A stretch of DNA of 34,701 nucleotides from Tsukamurella sp. M9C (GCF_020169415.1 NZ_JAIULG010000054.1:1-34701); one strand, 5' to 3'. Numbered from the stretch's first letter, positions 8,364 through 16,661 are shown. Notes: generated from the letters alone by a model not told the origin. Numbers and translations: made by a program.

Positions 8364-8375
8364 AGAACACGTTCT
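8364..8375. promoter_or_regulatory. Short inverted repeat in the bagA-DUF4177 divergent region
   Basis: AGAAC-AC-GTTCT is a 5+2+5 inverted repeat about 63 bases upstream of the DUF4177 start. Its two-base centre does not fit the actinobacterial LexA box, which needs a four-base centre. An 8-bp palindrome CGTTAACG lies nearby at 8331-8338. A regulator site is possible but weakly supported. Confidence 0.22.
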
Positions 8376-8420
8376 GCGCGGGCGTAGGGATCGCGCCTGT
8401 CGCGCCGCGCCCGCGGTGGA

Positions 8421-8426
8421 TAGGGT
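8421..8426 (+). promoter_or_regulatory. -10 element of the DUF4177-RidA operon, leaderless start
   Basis: TAGGGT at 8421-8426 is followed by six bases and the ATG at 8433, placing the transcription start on the A of the start codon. No -35 is recognisable. Confidence 0.5.
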
Positions 8427-8432
8427 GATGCC

Positions 8433-8597
8433 ATGAGCGAGAAGACCACCTGGGAGTACTCCACCATCCCGCTGCTGACCCACGCCACCAAGCAGATCCT
8501 CGACACCTGGGGTGCCGACGGCTGGGAGCTCGTCACCGTGCTCCCCGGCCCGACCGGCGAGCAGCACGTGGCGTACATGAAGCGGGCCACGTCGTGA
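8433..8597 (+). CDS. DUF4177-like small protein (Rv3678A-type)
   Basis: A 54-residue protein beginning MSEKTTWEYST and containing the ILDTWGADGWELVTV block. That block is characteristic of the DUF4177 family of short proteins of unknown function. M. tuberculosis has a matching small gene (Rv3678A) at the same place. The ATG is preceded by TAGGGT at leaderless spacing. The stop overlaps the GTG start of RidA as GTGA, so it is the first gene of a coupled operon with RidA, the metallo-hydrolase and the PrpF-like isomerase. The function is unknown. Confidence 0.8.
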   Translation: MSEKTTWEYSTIPLLTHATKQILDTWGADGWELVTVLPGPTGEQHVAYMKRATS

Positions 8598-9058
8598 CCG
8601 CCTCCGCGCGCCTCGCCGAGCTGGGCATCGTCCTGCCCGACGTGGTGCCCCCGCTGGCCGCGTACGTCCCCGCGACGCAGGTCGGCGACTTCGTCTACAC
8701 CTCCGGCCAGCTGCCGATGCGCGACGGCGAGCTCGTGGCGCAGGGCAAGGTCAGCGAGAACCGCGAGGGCATCGTCCACCTCGAGGACGCGCAGTTCGCG
8801 GCCCGGCAGTGCGCGCTGAACGCGCTCGCGGCGATCCACTCCCTCGTCGGCATCGACTCGGTCAAGCGGATCGTCAAGGTCACCGGCTACGTCGCCTCGG
8901 CGCCCGGCTTCTCCAACCAGGCGCAGGTGCTCAACGGCGCGTCGCTGCTGCTCGGCGAGATCTTCGGCGACGCGGGCGTGCACGTCCGGTCGGCCGTCGG
9001 GGTCGCGGAGCTGCCGCTGGGTGCGCCCGTCGAGGTCGAGCTCACGGTCCAGGTATGA
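8594..9058 (+). CDS. RidA/YjgF-family protein
   Basis: A 154-residue member of the RidA (YjgF/YER057c/UK114) superfamily, homologous to Rv3678c. Family members hydrolyse reactive enamine/imine intermediates from PLP enzymes. Seen: FVYTSGQLP near residues 33-41 and the C-terminal RSAVGVAELPLGAPVEVEL, in which Arg132 sits where the substrate-carboxylate-binding arginine of active RidA enzymes lies. The GTG start overlaps the DUF4177 stop (GTGA), and its own stop overlaps the next ATG (ATGA). It belongs to the longer actinobacterial subgroup rather than the roughly 128-residue archetype, so the exact substrate is open. Confidence 0.88.
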   Translation: MTASARLAELGIVLPDVVPPLAAYVPATQVGDFVYTSGQLPMRDGELVAQGKVSENREGIVHLEDAQFAARQCALNALAAIHSLVGIDSVKRIVKVTGYVASAPGFSNQAQVLNGASLLLGEIFGDAGVHVRSAVGVAELPLGAPVEVELTVQV

Positions 9059-9870
9059 CCGAGCACCCGGCGCCGGGGAAGCTGCGGCAGGTCACGCCCT
9101 ACGCGGCGGTGCTGCTCTGCGACAACCCGTCGGTGATGACGCTCGAGGGCACCAACACCTGGATCCTGCGCGCCCCGGGGCGCGAGGAGGCCGTCGTCGT
9201 CGACCCCGGGCCCAAGGGCGACAAGAAGCACCTCAAGCGGGTCGCCAAGGCGGCGGGCACGGTCGCGCTCACCCTGGTGACCCACCGCCACGCCGACCAC
9301 ACCGGCGGCCTCAAGCGCTGGGAGGAGCTCACCCGCAGCCCCATCCGCGCCTTCTCCCCGACGTACTGCATCAACACCGCGACACCGCTCACCGGTGGCG
9401 AGGTGATCGAGGTCGCGGGTCTGCGGATCACGGTGCTGCACACGCCCGGGCACACCGCGGACTCGCTGAGCTTCCTGGTCGACGGTGCCGAGGGCGAGCC
9501 CGGCGCACTGGTCTCGGGTGACACCATCCTGGGGCGTGGCACCACGGTGCTCGACGCGACCGACGGCACCCTCGCCGACTACCTCGGCTCGCTGGAGTCG
9601 TTGTCGACGGTGGCCGCCGGCCGCGTCCTGCTGCCCGGCCACGGCCCCGACCTGCCCGATGCGGCGCCCGTCGTCGCCGCGTACGCGGCGCACCGTCAGG
9701 ACCGGCTGCAGCAGGTCCGCGACGCGCTCACGGAGATGGGCGTCAGCGCAGCCGACGCCAAGCCCATGAAGGTCGTCAAGCACGTCTACCGCGACGTGGA
9801 CAAGAAGGCCTGGCCCGCGGCGAAGATGTCCGTGAAGGTCCAGCTGCAGTACCTCGCCGAGCACGGCTGA
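9055..9870 (+). CDS. Metallo-beta-lactamase-fold hydrolase (Rv3677c-type)
   Basis: A 271-residue metallo-hydrolase. The zinc ligands are visible in order: THRHADHTGG (H-x-H-x-D-H), HTPGHT, SGDTILG and LPGHGPD. The C-terminal helical part (QDRLQQVRDALTEMG to VKVQLQYLAEHG) resembles the winged-helix tail of LACTB2-like proteins, which are nucleases or thioesterase-like hydrolases rather than antibiotic-resistance enzymes. The ATG overlaps the RidA stop by four bases. The homologue Rv3677c sits in the same place. The substrate is unknown; cytosolic, since no signal peptide is present. Confidence 0.88.
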   Translation: MTEHPAPGKLRQVTPYAAVLLCDNPSVMTLEGTNTWILRAPGREEAVVVDPGPKGDKKHLKRVAKAAGTVALTLVTHRHADHTGGLKRWEELTRSPIRAFSPTYCINTATPLTGGEVIEVAGLRITVLHTPGHTADSLSFLVDGAEGEPGALVSGDTILGRGTTVLDATDGTLADYLGSLESLSTVAAGRVLLPGHGPDLPDAAPVVAAYAAHRQDRLQQVRDALTEMGVSAADAKPMKVVKHVYRDVDKKAWPAAKMSVKVQLQYLAEHG

Positions 9871-9879
9871 CGAACGCTC

Positions 9880-11007
9880 ATGGCGCAGCGCTGGATCGAC
9901 GCCGCCTTCCTCCGGGGCGGCACCAGCAAGGGCCTGTTCTTCCGCGAGGGCGACCTTCCGCCCGCCAGCCCCGAGAGGGACGCGCTGTTCCTGCGTGCGC
10001 TCGGATCGCCCGACCCGTTCGGGCGCCAGCTCGACGGCATGGGCGGCGGGCTGTCGTCGCTGTCGAAGATCGTCGTCGTGCGCGCATCGGACCGGCCCGG
10101 CGTCGACCTGGAGTACACGTTCGGGCAGGCCGCCATCCGCGAGCCGGTGATGGACTACTCCGGCAACTGCGGGAACCTCTCCGCCGCCGTGGTCCCGTTC
10201 GCCTTGGGCGCGGGACTGATCGCACTCGACGACGGTGCCCGCACCGTCGCCGTGCACAACACCAACACGGACAAGTCGATCCGCGTGCGGCTGGCCGTCG
10301 AGGACGGCGCCGCCGCGACCGAGGGGCCGCTCGCGATCCCCGGCGTCGCCGGGACTGGCGCGCCCATCGAGCTCGAGTACCTCGAACCGGGCGGCGCCCG
10401 GACCGGAGCCCTCTTGCCCGCCGGTGATGTGCGGACCGCGCTGCGCCATGACGGCCGCGAGTACGCGGCCTCGCTCGTCGACGCCGCGACGCCGATGGTC
10501 CTCGTCGAGGCCCGCGAACTGGGCGTCACCGGCATGGAGAGTCCCGACGAGCTCGACGCCGACACGGGCCTTCAGTCGCTGCTGGACGGGCTGCGCCGCG
10601 CCGGGGCCGTCGCGATGGGTTTGGCGGACCGCCCGGAAGAGGCGCCGCTCGCGGTACCCAAGATCGCCGTCGTCGCCGGGCCGCGGGCGGCGCGCACGAT
10701 CGACGGGGCGGAGCTGCCGGCGGACGCGGCGGACGTGGTGCTGCGCGTGATCTCGATGGGGCAGACGCACCGGGCGATCCCCGGCACCGCCGCGCTGGCC
10801 GTCGCGGTCGCCGCGCGCCTGCCCGGCTCGGTGGTCGCGGAGGCGGCGGGCGCCGGGGGCGACGTGCGCATCGCCACCCCGTCGGGCGTGGTCACGGCCC
10901 GGGCCGTGGTGGCCCTACGGCCCGGCGGGCCGCACGCCGTCAGCGCCTCGCTACTGCGGACGGCCCGGCCCCTCATGCGCGGTCAGGTCGCCGTTCCCGA
11001 CGTGTGA
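9880..11007 (+). CDS. PrpF-family isomerase (methylaconitate / oxalomesaconate type)
   Basis: A 375-residue protein of the PrpF family, a diaminopimelate-epimerase-like fold whose members isomerise 2-methyl-trans-aconitate or tautomerise 4-oxalomesaconate. Seen: FLRGGTSKGLFF near the N-terminus (residues 10-21), GMGGGLSSLSK, DYSGNCGNLS near 94-103, and SMGQTHRAIPGT toward the C-terminus, all family hallmarks. It begins nine bases after the metallo-hydrolase stop, so it is likely the last gene of that operon. No methylcitrate-cycle genes (prpC/prpD/acnD) are nearby, so the substrate cannot be deduced from context. I do not recall a PrpF gene at this spot in M. tuberculosis, so it appears to be an insertion. 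Confidence 0.85.
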   Translation: MAQRWIDAAFLRGGTSKGLFFREGDLPPASPERDALFLRALGSPDPFGRQLDGMGGGLSSLSKIVVVRASDRPGVDLEYTFGQAAIREPVMDYSGNCGNLSAAVVPFALGAGLIALDDGARTVAVHNTNTDKSIRVRLAVEDGAAATEGPLAIPGVAGTGAPIELEYLEPGGARTGALLPAGDVRTALRHDGREYAASLVDAATPMVLVEARELGVTGMESPDELDADTGLQSLLDGLRRAGAVAMGLADRPEEAPLAVPKIAVVAGPRAARTIDGAELPADAADVVLRVISMGQTHRAIPGTAALAVAVAARLPGSVVAEAAGAGGDVRIATPSGVVTARAVVALRPGGPHAVSASLLRTARPLMRGQVAVPDV

Positions 11008-11033
11008 TCCCGCGACTACCGGTCCCACTGACG

Positions 11034-11081
11034 AAAAGTCCGGTCATTCGTCTCAACGATCGTGAGAACGAATGACCGGAC
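11034..11081. terminator. Strong terminator hairpin between the PrpF-like gene and crp
   Basis: GTCCGGTCATTCGT (11038-11051) pairs perfectly with 11068-11081, extended by CTCA/TGAG with a single bulged A, around a seven-base loop. On the minus strand the hairpin is followed by TTTTCG (11037-11032), so it is a canonical terminator for crp. It also faces the PrpF-like gene. Confidence 0.85.
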
Positions 11082-11104
11082 ACTCTCGGGTCCAGTGCGC
11101 GGCG

Positions 11105-11779
11105 CTAGCGGGCGCGGCGCGCCAGACGCTCGGAGTCGGTGATCACCACGGACTTGCCCTCGAGGCGCAGCCAGCCGCGGTGCGCGAAGTCGGCCAGCGC
11201 CTTGTTCACGGTCTCGCGGGAGGCGCCGACGAGCTGCGCGATCTCCTCCTGCGTGAGGTCGTGCGTCACCCGAAGTGCGCCGTTCTCGTGCGTGCCGAAG
11301 CGCTGCGCGAGCTGCAGCAGCTGCTTGGCGACGCGGCCGGGGACGTCGGTGAAGATGAGGTCGGCCAGGTTGTTGTTGGTGCGGCGCAGGCGGCGGGCCA
11401 GCACGCGCAGCAGCTGCTCGGCGATCTCGGGCCGGTCCCGGATCCACGCGCGCAGGGCCTCGCGGTCCATCGTCATCGCGCGGACCTCGGTGATGCAGGT
11501 CGCGCTCGACGTGCGGGGGCCGGGGTCGAAGATCGACATCTCACCGAACATGTCCGACGGGCCCATCACGGACAGCAGGTTCTCGCGGCCGTCCGGGGAG
11601 CGACGGCCGAGCTTCACCTTGCCGGACAGGATGATGTACAGCCGGTCGCCGGGCTCGCCCTCGTTGAAGATGACGTGGCCACGGGGGTAGTCGACCTCGT
11701 GCAGATCCTTGGTGAGCGCATCGACCGCGCCCGGCTCGACACCCTGAAAAATGCCGGCCCGCGCCAGGACCTCGTCCAC
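11105..11779 (-). CDS. crp: cAMP-receptor-type transcription regulator (Crp/GlxR)
   Basis: A 224-residue CRP/FNR-family regulator, the same length as M. tuberculosis CRP (Rv3676). The N-terminal cyclic-nucleotide domain carries the phosphate-binding cassette [16 protein letters not shown], with Gly79, Glu80, Arg89, Thr90 and Ser91. Thr134 and Asn135 lie in the long C-helix. The winged helix-turn-helix [21 protein letters not shown] covers about 175-195. The GTG start at 11779 has GAGG six bases upstream. Family knowledge: a global regulator of carbon metabolism, respiration and resuscitation genes that binds TGTGA-N6-TCACA. A CRP-like site overlaps its own promoter, and three further candidate sites lie in this window. 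Confidence 0.95.
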   Translation of the reverse strand: MDEVLARAGIFQGVEPGAVDALTKDLHEVDYPRGHVIFNEGEPGDRLYIILSGKVKLGRRSPDGRENLLSVMGPSDMFGEMSIFDPGPRTSSATCITEVRAMTMDREALRAWIRDRPEIAEQLLRVLARRLRRTNNNLADLIFTDVPGRVAKQLLQLAQRFGTHENGALRVTHDLTQEEIAQLVGASRETVNKALADFAHRGWLRLEGKSVVITDSERLARRAR

Positions 11780-11841
11780 GGGGTACCTCGTTCCTTGATC
11801 GACGACCGTCGCAGGCGGACATCGCCGCGACCTGAAGTGTG

Positions 11842-11847
11842 AGTTTA
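11842..11847 (-). promoter_or_regulatory. -10 element of crp
   Basis: TAAACT on the minus strand (11847-11842) fits TANNNT and would give a leader of roughly 56 bases, consistent with the visible ribosome binding site before the GTG. Confidence 0.4.
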
Positions 11848-11865
11848 TGCAGCGTTCCGTGCAGA

Positions 11866-11881
11866 TGTGGGAAATCGCACA
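11866..11881. promoter_or_regulatory. CRP-like operator upstream of crp
   Basis: TGTGG-GAAATC-GCACA keeps the outer TGTG and CACA of the CRP consensus with correct spacing; the fifth base of each half differs. Its centre lies about 38 bases upstream of the start predicted from the crp -10. This suggests autoregulation. Confidence 0.4.
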
Positions 11882-11974
11882 GACGACTACTGGAAAGGTT
11901 ACCCGTTCACATGTCGAAGGGCACGACGGCGTTCCGCATTCGGGCCGCTCGGGCCCCGACCGTACTCCTCCAGA

Positions 11975-12190
11975 TCAGCTGGCGCGGCGCTCCGCTCCAC
12001 CGTCGAGGTCGAGGCTGTCCACGGCCTTGGGGAGGCCGATGCGCGCCAGCGTCTCGACGTCGGGCGCCTCGTCGTCGCCGGTCGCGGGGGGCGCGACGGG
12101 CTCGGCGGTCACCCGCGTCTCGATCCGCTCCATGGACAGGGCGAAGAGCATGAGTACCACCGGGAACAGCAACCCGAGCAATCCTTGCAT
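11975..12190 (-). CDS. Small membrane protein (Rv3675-type)
   Basis: A 71-residue protein with one N-terminal hydrophobic helix (GLLGLLFPVVLMLFAL) followed by an acidic, Pro/Ala-rich cytosolic or periplasmic tail (TAEPVAPPATGDDEAPDVETLARIGLPKAVDSLD). A small membrane protein gene occupies the same place between crp and nth in M. tuberculosis (Rv3675), which is longer. TACTGT lies five bases before the ATG, so translation may be near-leaderless. It is divergent from nth across 75 bases. The function is unknown. Confidence 0.65.
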   Translation of the reverse strand: MQGLLGLLFPVVLMLFALSMERIETRVTAEPVAPPATGDDEAPDVETLARIGLPKAVDSLDLDGGAERRAS

Positions 12191-12195
12191 GCCGG

Positions 12196-12201
12196 ACAGT
12201 A
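12196..12201 (-). promoter_or_regulatory. -10 element of the small membrane protein gene
   Basis: TACTGT on the minus strand (12201-12196) is five bases before the ATG at 12190. The spacing is slightly short for a fully leaderless start. Confidence 0.35.
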
Positions 12202-12251
12202 AACACAGCCAAGGTCTCGATACGGCAACGAACGAGCCACGGCACCGTCGT

Positions 12252-12257
12252 TAGAAT
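12252..12257 (+). promoter_or_regulatory. -10 element of nth
   Basis: TAGAAT at 12252-12257 is eight bases before the ATG at 12266, consistent with a leaderless or near-leaderless transcript. No ribosome binding site is seen. Confidence 0.5.
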
Positions 12258-12265
12258 CGGTTCCC

Positions 12266-13036
12266 ATGCCCCCGGAGCCGGAAACCCACCTCGGACTGGT
12301 GCGCCGTGCCCGGCGGATGAATCGGACACTCGCCACCGCTTTCCCCCACGTGTACTGCGAACTCGACTTCACCGATCCGCTCGAGCTCTCGGTGGCCACG
12401 ATCCTGTCCGCGCAATGCACCGACGTGCGCGTGAATCAAGTCACACCGGCGTTGTTCGCGCGCTACCGGACGGCCGCCGACTACGCCGGGGCGAACCGGG
12501 CGGAGCTGGAGGAGTACATCCGCTCGACCGGCTTCTACCGCAACAAGGCCACGTCGATCATGGGGCTCGGGCAGGCGCTCGTGGACCGCTTCGACGGCGA
12601 GGTGCCGCGCACCATGAAGGAGCTGGTGACGCTGCCCGGCTTCGGCCGCAAGACCGCCAACGTGATCCTCGGCAACGCCTTCGACGTCCCCGGCATCACC
12701 GTCGACACGCACTTCTCGCGGCTCGTGCACCGCTGGGAGTGGACCGAGGAGAACGACCCGGTGAAGATCGAGCACGCCGTCGGCGAGCTGATCCCGCGCA
12801 AGGAGTGGACCCTGCTGAGCCACCGCGTGATCTTCCACGGCCGCCGCGTCTGCCACGCCCGCAAGCCCGCGTGCGGCGTCTGCGTGCTCGCCAAGGACTG
12901 CCCCTCGTTCGGGACCGGGCCGATCGACCCCGCCGAGGCCGCGGACCTCGTCAAGGGCCCCGAACGCGACCACCTGCTCGAGATCGCGCCGCCCCCGCCC
13001 CGTCGGCGCCGCGTCCAGCCGGGGGCCACCCGGTGA
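12266..13036 (+). CDS. nth: Endonuclease III, base-excision repair glycosylase/lyase
   Basis: A 256-residue endonuclease III that removes oxidised pyrimidines and cuts the abasic site. Seen: helix-hairpin-helix [17 protein letters not shown] with the catalytic lysine in GRKTAN, catalytic Asp in [11 protein letters not shown], and the 4Fe-4S cluster ligands in [17 protein letters not shown] (C-x6-C-x2-C-x5-C). The C-terminal Pro/Arg-rich tail is longer than in E. coli Nth (211 residues). It is the first gene of a coupled operon; the TlpA-like GTG overlaps its stop (GTGA). Rv3674c is the positional homologue. Confidence 0.95.
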   Translation: MPPEPETHLGLVRRARRMNRTLATAFPHVYCELDFTDPLELSVATILSAQCTDVRVNQVTPALFARYRTAADYAGANRAELEEYIRSTGFYRNKATSIMGLGQALVDRFDGEVPRTMKELVTLPGFGRKTANVILGNAFDVPGITVDTHFSRLVHRWEWTEENDPVKIEHAVGELIPRKEWTLLSHRVIFHGRRVCHARKPACGVCVLAKDCPSFGTGPIDPAEAADLVKGPERDHLLEIAPPPPRRRRVQPGATR

Positions 13037-13725
13037 CCGAGCCCGAGAAGCCCGACGCCGGGCGTGAGCCCGCGCCCCTGCTGCCCGGCGAGCGGAGCCG
13101 CATCCCCGCCGGCGTGCGGTGGATCATCGTCTGCGCGATCGTCGCCGTCGCCCTGGCCGTGGCCATCTGGCCCCGCGGGAACGACGGCGCCGCGGCCCCG
13201 ACGACGCCGGCGGCGGCACCGTCGACCAGTGCGAGCCCCGGCCAGCTCGCGGCCGCGCGCACCCGGGCCGCGCTGCCGCCATGCCCGGCGGGCATCGGCG
13301 CGACCGCCCTCGCCGGCAGGAACCTCACCTGCCTCGGCGACGGCGCGCCCGTCGACCTGGCGGTCCCGGGGAACAAGCCCGTCCTGCTCAACATCTGGGC
13401 CTGGTGGTGCGGGCCGTGCCGCGTCGAGCTACCCGTGCTCGCCGACGTCGCGGCGCGCGCCGGCGACCGGCTGACGGTGCTCGGCGTGCACGCCGACCCC
13501 AACGCGGTCGCGGGGCTGGACCTGCTGGCCGAGCTCAAGGTCGCGCTGCCCACCGTGCAGGACCCGCAGGGCGTCGTCGCGACGGCCCTCGGCGCGCCGC
13601 GGGCCTACCCCGTGACCGTTCTGTTGCGTTCCGATGGCACTGTGGCCGGTGTGCACGCCCAACCCTTCACGTCCGTCGACGAGGTGGCCGCCCTGCTGCG
13701 GACCGAGCTCGGAGTCACCCTGTGA
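13033..13725 (+). CDS. Membrane-anchored TlpA-like thioredoxin
   Basis: A 230-residue extracytoplasmic thiol-disulfide protein. A single N-terminal membrane anchor ([20 protein letters not shown], about 28-47) is followed by an Ala/Pro/Thr-rich linker. The TlpA/ResA-type domain has the redox motif WCGPC at 125-129 in [15 protein letters not shown]. Extra cysteines at 84 and 100 precede the domain. The cis-proline block is near [11 protein letters not shown]. Overlapping start and stop codons join it to nth upstream and the NUDIX gene downstream. The homologue is Rv3673c. A role in reducing or forming disulfides in exported proteins is inferred; MarP, encoded two genes on, carries a cysteine pair. 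Confidence 0.88.
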   Translation: MTEPEKPDAGREPAPLLPGERSRIPAGVRWIIVCAIVAVALAVAIWPRGNDGAAAPTTPAAAPSTSASPGQLAAARTRAALPPCPAGIGATALAGRNLTCLGDGAPVDLAVPGNKPVLLNIWAWWCGPCRVELPVLADVAARAGDRLTVLGVHADPNAVAGLDLLAELKVALPTVQDPQGVVATALGAPRAYPVTVLLRSDGTVAGVHAQPFTSVDEVAALLRTELGVTL

Positions 13726-14432
13726 GCGCGCCGCGGTGGCTGGACCCGCTGCTCGGCAACCTGGGCGACGTGGCGAGCGAGATCGAGCAGCGCGGCGGCG
13801 CCGTCGCAGCCCTGCAGCGCGTGCGGAACCCGCGCCGCGCGTCCGTGCTCATCCTGTTCGACGGTGACCCGTCCGCGTCCGGGGCGACGCCGCCCGACGA
13901 CGCGACGGTGCTGCTCACCCAGCGCGCCTCCGCGATGCGGCAGCACGCGGGGCAGGTCGCCTTCCCCGGCGGCGCCCGCGATCCCGAGGACGCCGACGAC
14001 GTGGCCGTCGCGCTGCGCGAGGCGTGGGAGGAGACCGGTCTCGACCCCGAATCGGTCGAGATCGTCGCCGAACTGGACCCGATCGAAGTGCCCGTCTCGG
14101 GCTTCCGCGTGGTCCCGGTCATCGGCTACGCGGCGAGCCCGCCCGAGGTCCGCGCCGTCGACCCCGCCGAGACGGCGCTGGTCCGGCGCGTGCCGCTGGC
14201 CGAGCTCATCGACCCCGCGCACCGGTTCATGGTGCGCAAGTCCTTCTACCGCGGCCCGGCCTTCGCGGCCGGCCCGATGCTGGTGTGGGGCTTCACCGGC
14301 GGCCTGGTGAACGCGCTGATCGGCGCGGCGGGCTGGGAGCAGCCCTGGGACACCGACGACGTGCGGCCGCTCACCGACGAGGTGCGCGCCGCGGCCGCCC
14401 GCGCCCTGACCTGGCAGGAGAGCGCTCGATGA
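13722..14432 (+). CDS. NUDIX hydrolase, CoA-diphosphatase type
   Basis: A 236-residue NUDIX hydrolase. The box FPGGARDPEDADDVAVALREAWEETGL spans about residues 81-107. It carries the RE-x2-EE-x-G core and the preceding VLLTQRA...HAGQVAFPGG segment typical of CoA pyrophosphatases (NUDT8/YeaB-like), which cleave CoA to phosphopantetheine and 3',5'-ADP. The GTG start overlaps the TlpA stop as GTGA, and the stop overlaps the marP ATG as ATGA. The homologue is Rv3672c. The substrate is inferred from the subgroup motif. Confidence 0.87.
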   Translation: MSAPRWLDPLLGNLGDVASEIEQRGGAVAALQRVRNPRRASVLILFDGDPSASGATPPDDATVLLTQRASAMRQHAGQVAFPGGARDPEDADDVAVALREAWEETGLDPESVEIVAELDPIEVPVSGFRVVPVIGYAASPPEVRAVDPAETALVRRVPLAELIDPAHRFMVRKSFYRGPAFAAGPMLVWGFTGGLVNALIGAAGWEQPWDTDDVRPLTDEVRAAAARALTWQESAR

Positions 14433-15628
14433 CCGGTTCGACCTGGGTCGACGTGATCGTCGTCGTCCTCATGATCCTGGCCGCGATCTCCGGCTACCGG
14501 CAGGGCGCCGCCGCGTCCGTGCTCGCCTTCATCGGCGTGGTGCTCGGCGCCGCCGCCGGCGTCCTGCTCGCCCCGCACGTCCTCGGCTCGGTCGACGATG
14601 CCAAGGGCCGCCTCATCCTCGGCGTCGGCCTGTTGGCCGGCCTGGTGATCATCGGCGAGCTCTCCGGCATGGTGCTCGGGCGCGCGGTGCGCAGCTCGAT
14701 CCGCAGCACGGGCCTGCGCACCGTCGACTCCGGCGTCGGTGCCGTGGTGCAGGTCGGCGCGCTGCTGGTGGCGGCCTGGCTGGTCGCGATCCCGCTCACC
14801 TCGGCCGCCGCGCCGCAGGTCTCGCGGTCGGTCAACGGCTCGGCGGTGCTCGGCGCCGTCAACGACTTCGCGAAGGTCGTCGGCGCCGACGGCCTGCCGC
14901 AGAAGTTCTCCGCGATCATCGACGACTCCGGGCTGCCGCAGGCGCTCGGCCCGTTCGTGAACACCCCGGTGGTCAGCGTGGAGACGCCCGACCGGGTCGA
15001 CTTCACCGACCCGGCTGTGCAGCGCGTCCGCTCGTCCGTGGTCCGCATCGACGGCCAGGCGCCGTCGTGCAGCCGCGCGCTCGAGGGCTCGGGCTTCGTG
15101 GCGACGCCGGGCCGGGTGGTCACCAACGCGCACGTCGTCGCGGGCACCCGCAGCGTGCAGGTCACCGTCGACGGGACGAAGAAGTACAGCGCGCAGGTCG
15201 TCTACTTCGACGCGCAGACCGACGTCGCGGTGCTGAACGTGCCGGGGCTGCAGGCCAAGCCGCTGCGGATCGTCTTCAACGGCGCCAAGCCCGGCGATCC
15301 CGGCTTCGTGCTCGGCTACCCCGGCGGCGGCCCGCTGACGCTGTCGTCGTCGCGGGTGCGCAGCCAGCAGACCCTCGAGGGACGCAACATCTACCGCGAC
15401 GCGCAGGTCCGCCGCGACGTCTACCTGCTCCGCGGGCAGGTCCGCCCCGGCAACTCGGGCGGCCCCGTCTTCGACCGCGAGGGCAACGTGGTCGGCGTGA
15501 TCTTCGGCGTGGCCGTCGACGACGCCGACACCGCCTTCGCGCTCACCGCCAAGCAGGTCGAGCCCGCGCTGCAGGCGGGGACCACCGCCACCGCCGGTGT
15601 CTCGACGGGGGCCTGCGTCAACCGCTAG
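14429..15628 (+). CDS. marP: Membrane-embedded serine protease MarP
   Basis: A 399-residue protein with four N-terminal membrane helices of the CvpA type (residues about 5-125). A chymotrypsin-fold protease domain follows outside the membrane. The catalytic triad is His235 (VVTNAHVV), Asp265 (DAQTDVAVL) and Ser343 (RPGNSGGPV), almost the same numbering as I recall for the M. tuberculosis enzyme (His235, Asp264, Ser343). Cys214 and Cys396 match the disulfide that holds that protease active. Known role in mycobacteria: acid resistance and cleavage of the peptidoglycan hydrolase RipA. It ends the nth-tlpA-nudix-marP operon and faces the alpha/beta hydrolase gene. Confidence 0.93.
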   Translation: MTGSTWVDVIVVVLMILAAISGYRQGAAASVLAFIGVVLGAAAGVLLAPHVLGSVDDAKGRLILGVGLLAGLVIIGELSGMVLGRAVRSSIRSTGLRTVDSGVGAVVQVGALLVAAWLVAIPLTSAAAPQVSRSVNGSAVLGAVNDFAKVVGADGLPQKFSAIIDDSGLPQALGPFVNTPVVSVETPDRVDFTDPAVQRVRSSVVRIDGQAPSCSRALEGSGFVATPGRVVTNAHVVAGTRSVQVTVDGTKKYSAQVVYFDAQTDVAVLNVPGLQAKPLRIVFNGAKPGDPGFVLGYPGGGPLTLSSSRVRSQQTLEGRNIYRDAQVRRDVYLLRGQVRPGNSGGPVFDREGNVVGVIFGVAVDDADTAFALTAKQVEPALQAGTTATAGVSTGACVNR

Positions 15629-15671
15629 GCCGCGCCGGGCGCGGGCCGGCGGCACCGTCGGACACGGGAGG

Positions 15672-16637
15672 TCAGGGGAGCAGGCGGGGCCCGGGCAGGC
15701 CCGCCAGGAAGTCCACGAGCTGCGGCCCGACGGTGCCGGGCGCCTCCTCGTGCGCGTAGTGCCCGGCGTTCTCGACGGCGCGGACGCGGTAGTCGGTCGC
15801 CCAGTCGTGGCTGGAGTAGACGGGCTGCGGCAGCACGTACGGGTCGACCTCGCCGCGGAAGGCGAGCACGGGGATGTGCAGCCGCTGGTTCATGCTGCTG
15901 AGGAACCGTGCCCCGTCGGGCCGGAACTGACTGCGCCAGGCCCAGCGGGCGTACTCGAGGGCGCTGTGCGCGGTGCCGGGGATCTGGATGGCGCTGCGGT
16001 AGCGGGGCAGGGCCTCGGCGTAGTCGGCGCTGCGCCGCCACGTCGCGCCGCTGCGGGCGGCGTACACGGCGCCGATCTCGGCACCGTCGTCGCGGACCAT
16101 GCGGTCCTCCGCGACGCGGGGGAGCTGCGCGAAGGTGATGGGGCCGAGCATCGCCGAGCGCTGTTCCTTGTTCCGGAGAGCGGACCGCTTGAGCGCGATG
16201 GGATGCGGGGACGAGATGACCGCGATCGCGGAGACCACGCGCGGGTGCAGGGTGGCGGTGGCCCAGCAGCCGAGGCCGCCCTCGCCGTGCCCGACGAGCG
16301 CCGCCGACGTGTGGCCGAGCGCGCGGACGAGCCCTGCGACGTCGCCGGACAGGGTCCAGCCGTCGTAGCCGCGCGGCGGCTTATCGCTGTCACCGTAGCC
16401 GCGCAGGTCGAAGGCGACGGCCCGGTAGCCGGCCTCGTGCAGCTGCGGCAGCACGTGCCGCCAGCTCCACCAGAAGCCGCCGAAACCGTGCAGCAGCACC
16501 ACGAGTGGCCGGTCCGGGGCGGGATCGGCGCCCTCGGGCCGGTGCTCGACGGCGTGCAGCCGGATGCCGTTGGCGCGCACGTCGAGGTGCTCCCACGGGC
16601 CGGGGAACCGGACGCTCGACGGATCGGGACTGGTCAC
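15672..16637 (-). CDS. Alpha/beta hydrolase (EphE-like) lacking the usual nucleophile
   Basis: A 321-residue alpha/beta hydrolase in the position of EphE (Rv3670). Seen: the oxyanion-hole HGFGG (50-54), DLRGYGDSDKP (77-87) typical of epoxide hydrolases and haloalkane dehalogenases, an acid candidate in RGEVDPYVLP, and the catalytic-histidine block AGHYAHEE near the C-terminus. The nucleophile elbow reads VGHGEGG (115-121), so glycine stands where Asp (epoxide hydrolases) or Ser (esterases) is expected. It may be a non-catalytic member or use another residue. The GTG start has only a weak GAGG nine bases upstream. The holin-like gene ends 24 bases before it, so they are probably co-transcribed. 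Confidence 0.82.
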   Translation of the reverse strand: MTSPDPSSVRFPGPWEHLDVRANGIRLHAVEHRPEGADPAPDRPLVVLLHGFGGFWWSWRHVLPQLHEAGYRAVAFDLRGYGDSDKPPRGYDGWTLSGDVAGLVRALGHTSAALVGHGEGGLGCWATATLHPRVVSAIAVISSPHPIALKRSALRNKEQRSAMLGPITFAQLPRVAEDRMVRDDGAEIGAVYAARSGATWRRSADYAEALPRYRSAIQIPGTAHSALEYARWAWRSQFRPDGARFLSSMNQRLHIPVLAFRGEVDPYVLPQPVYSSHDWATDYRVRAVENAGHYAHEEAPGTVGPQLVDFLAGLPGPRLLP

Positions 16638-16661
16638 CGGTGGTGCCTCAGGGTCGTGCCG

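Noticed and set aside
8364-8375. AGAAC-AC-GTTCT as a LexA (SOS) box
   Set aside because: Actinobacterial LexA boxes have a four-base centre (GAAC-N4-GTTC); here the centre is two bases.
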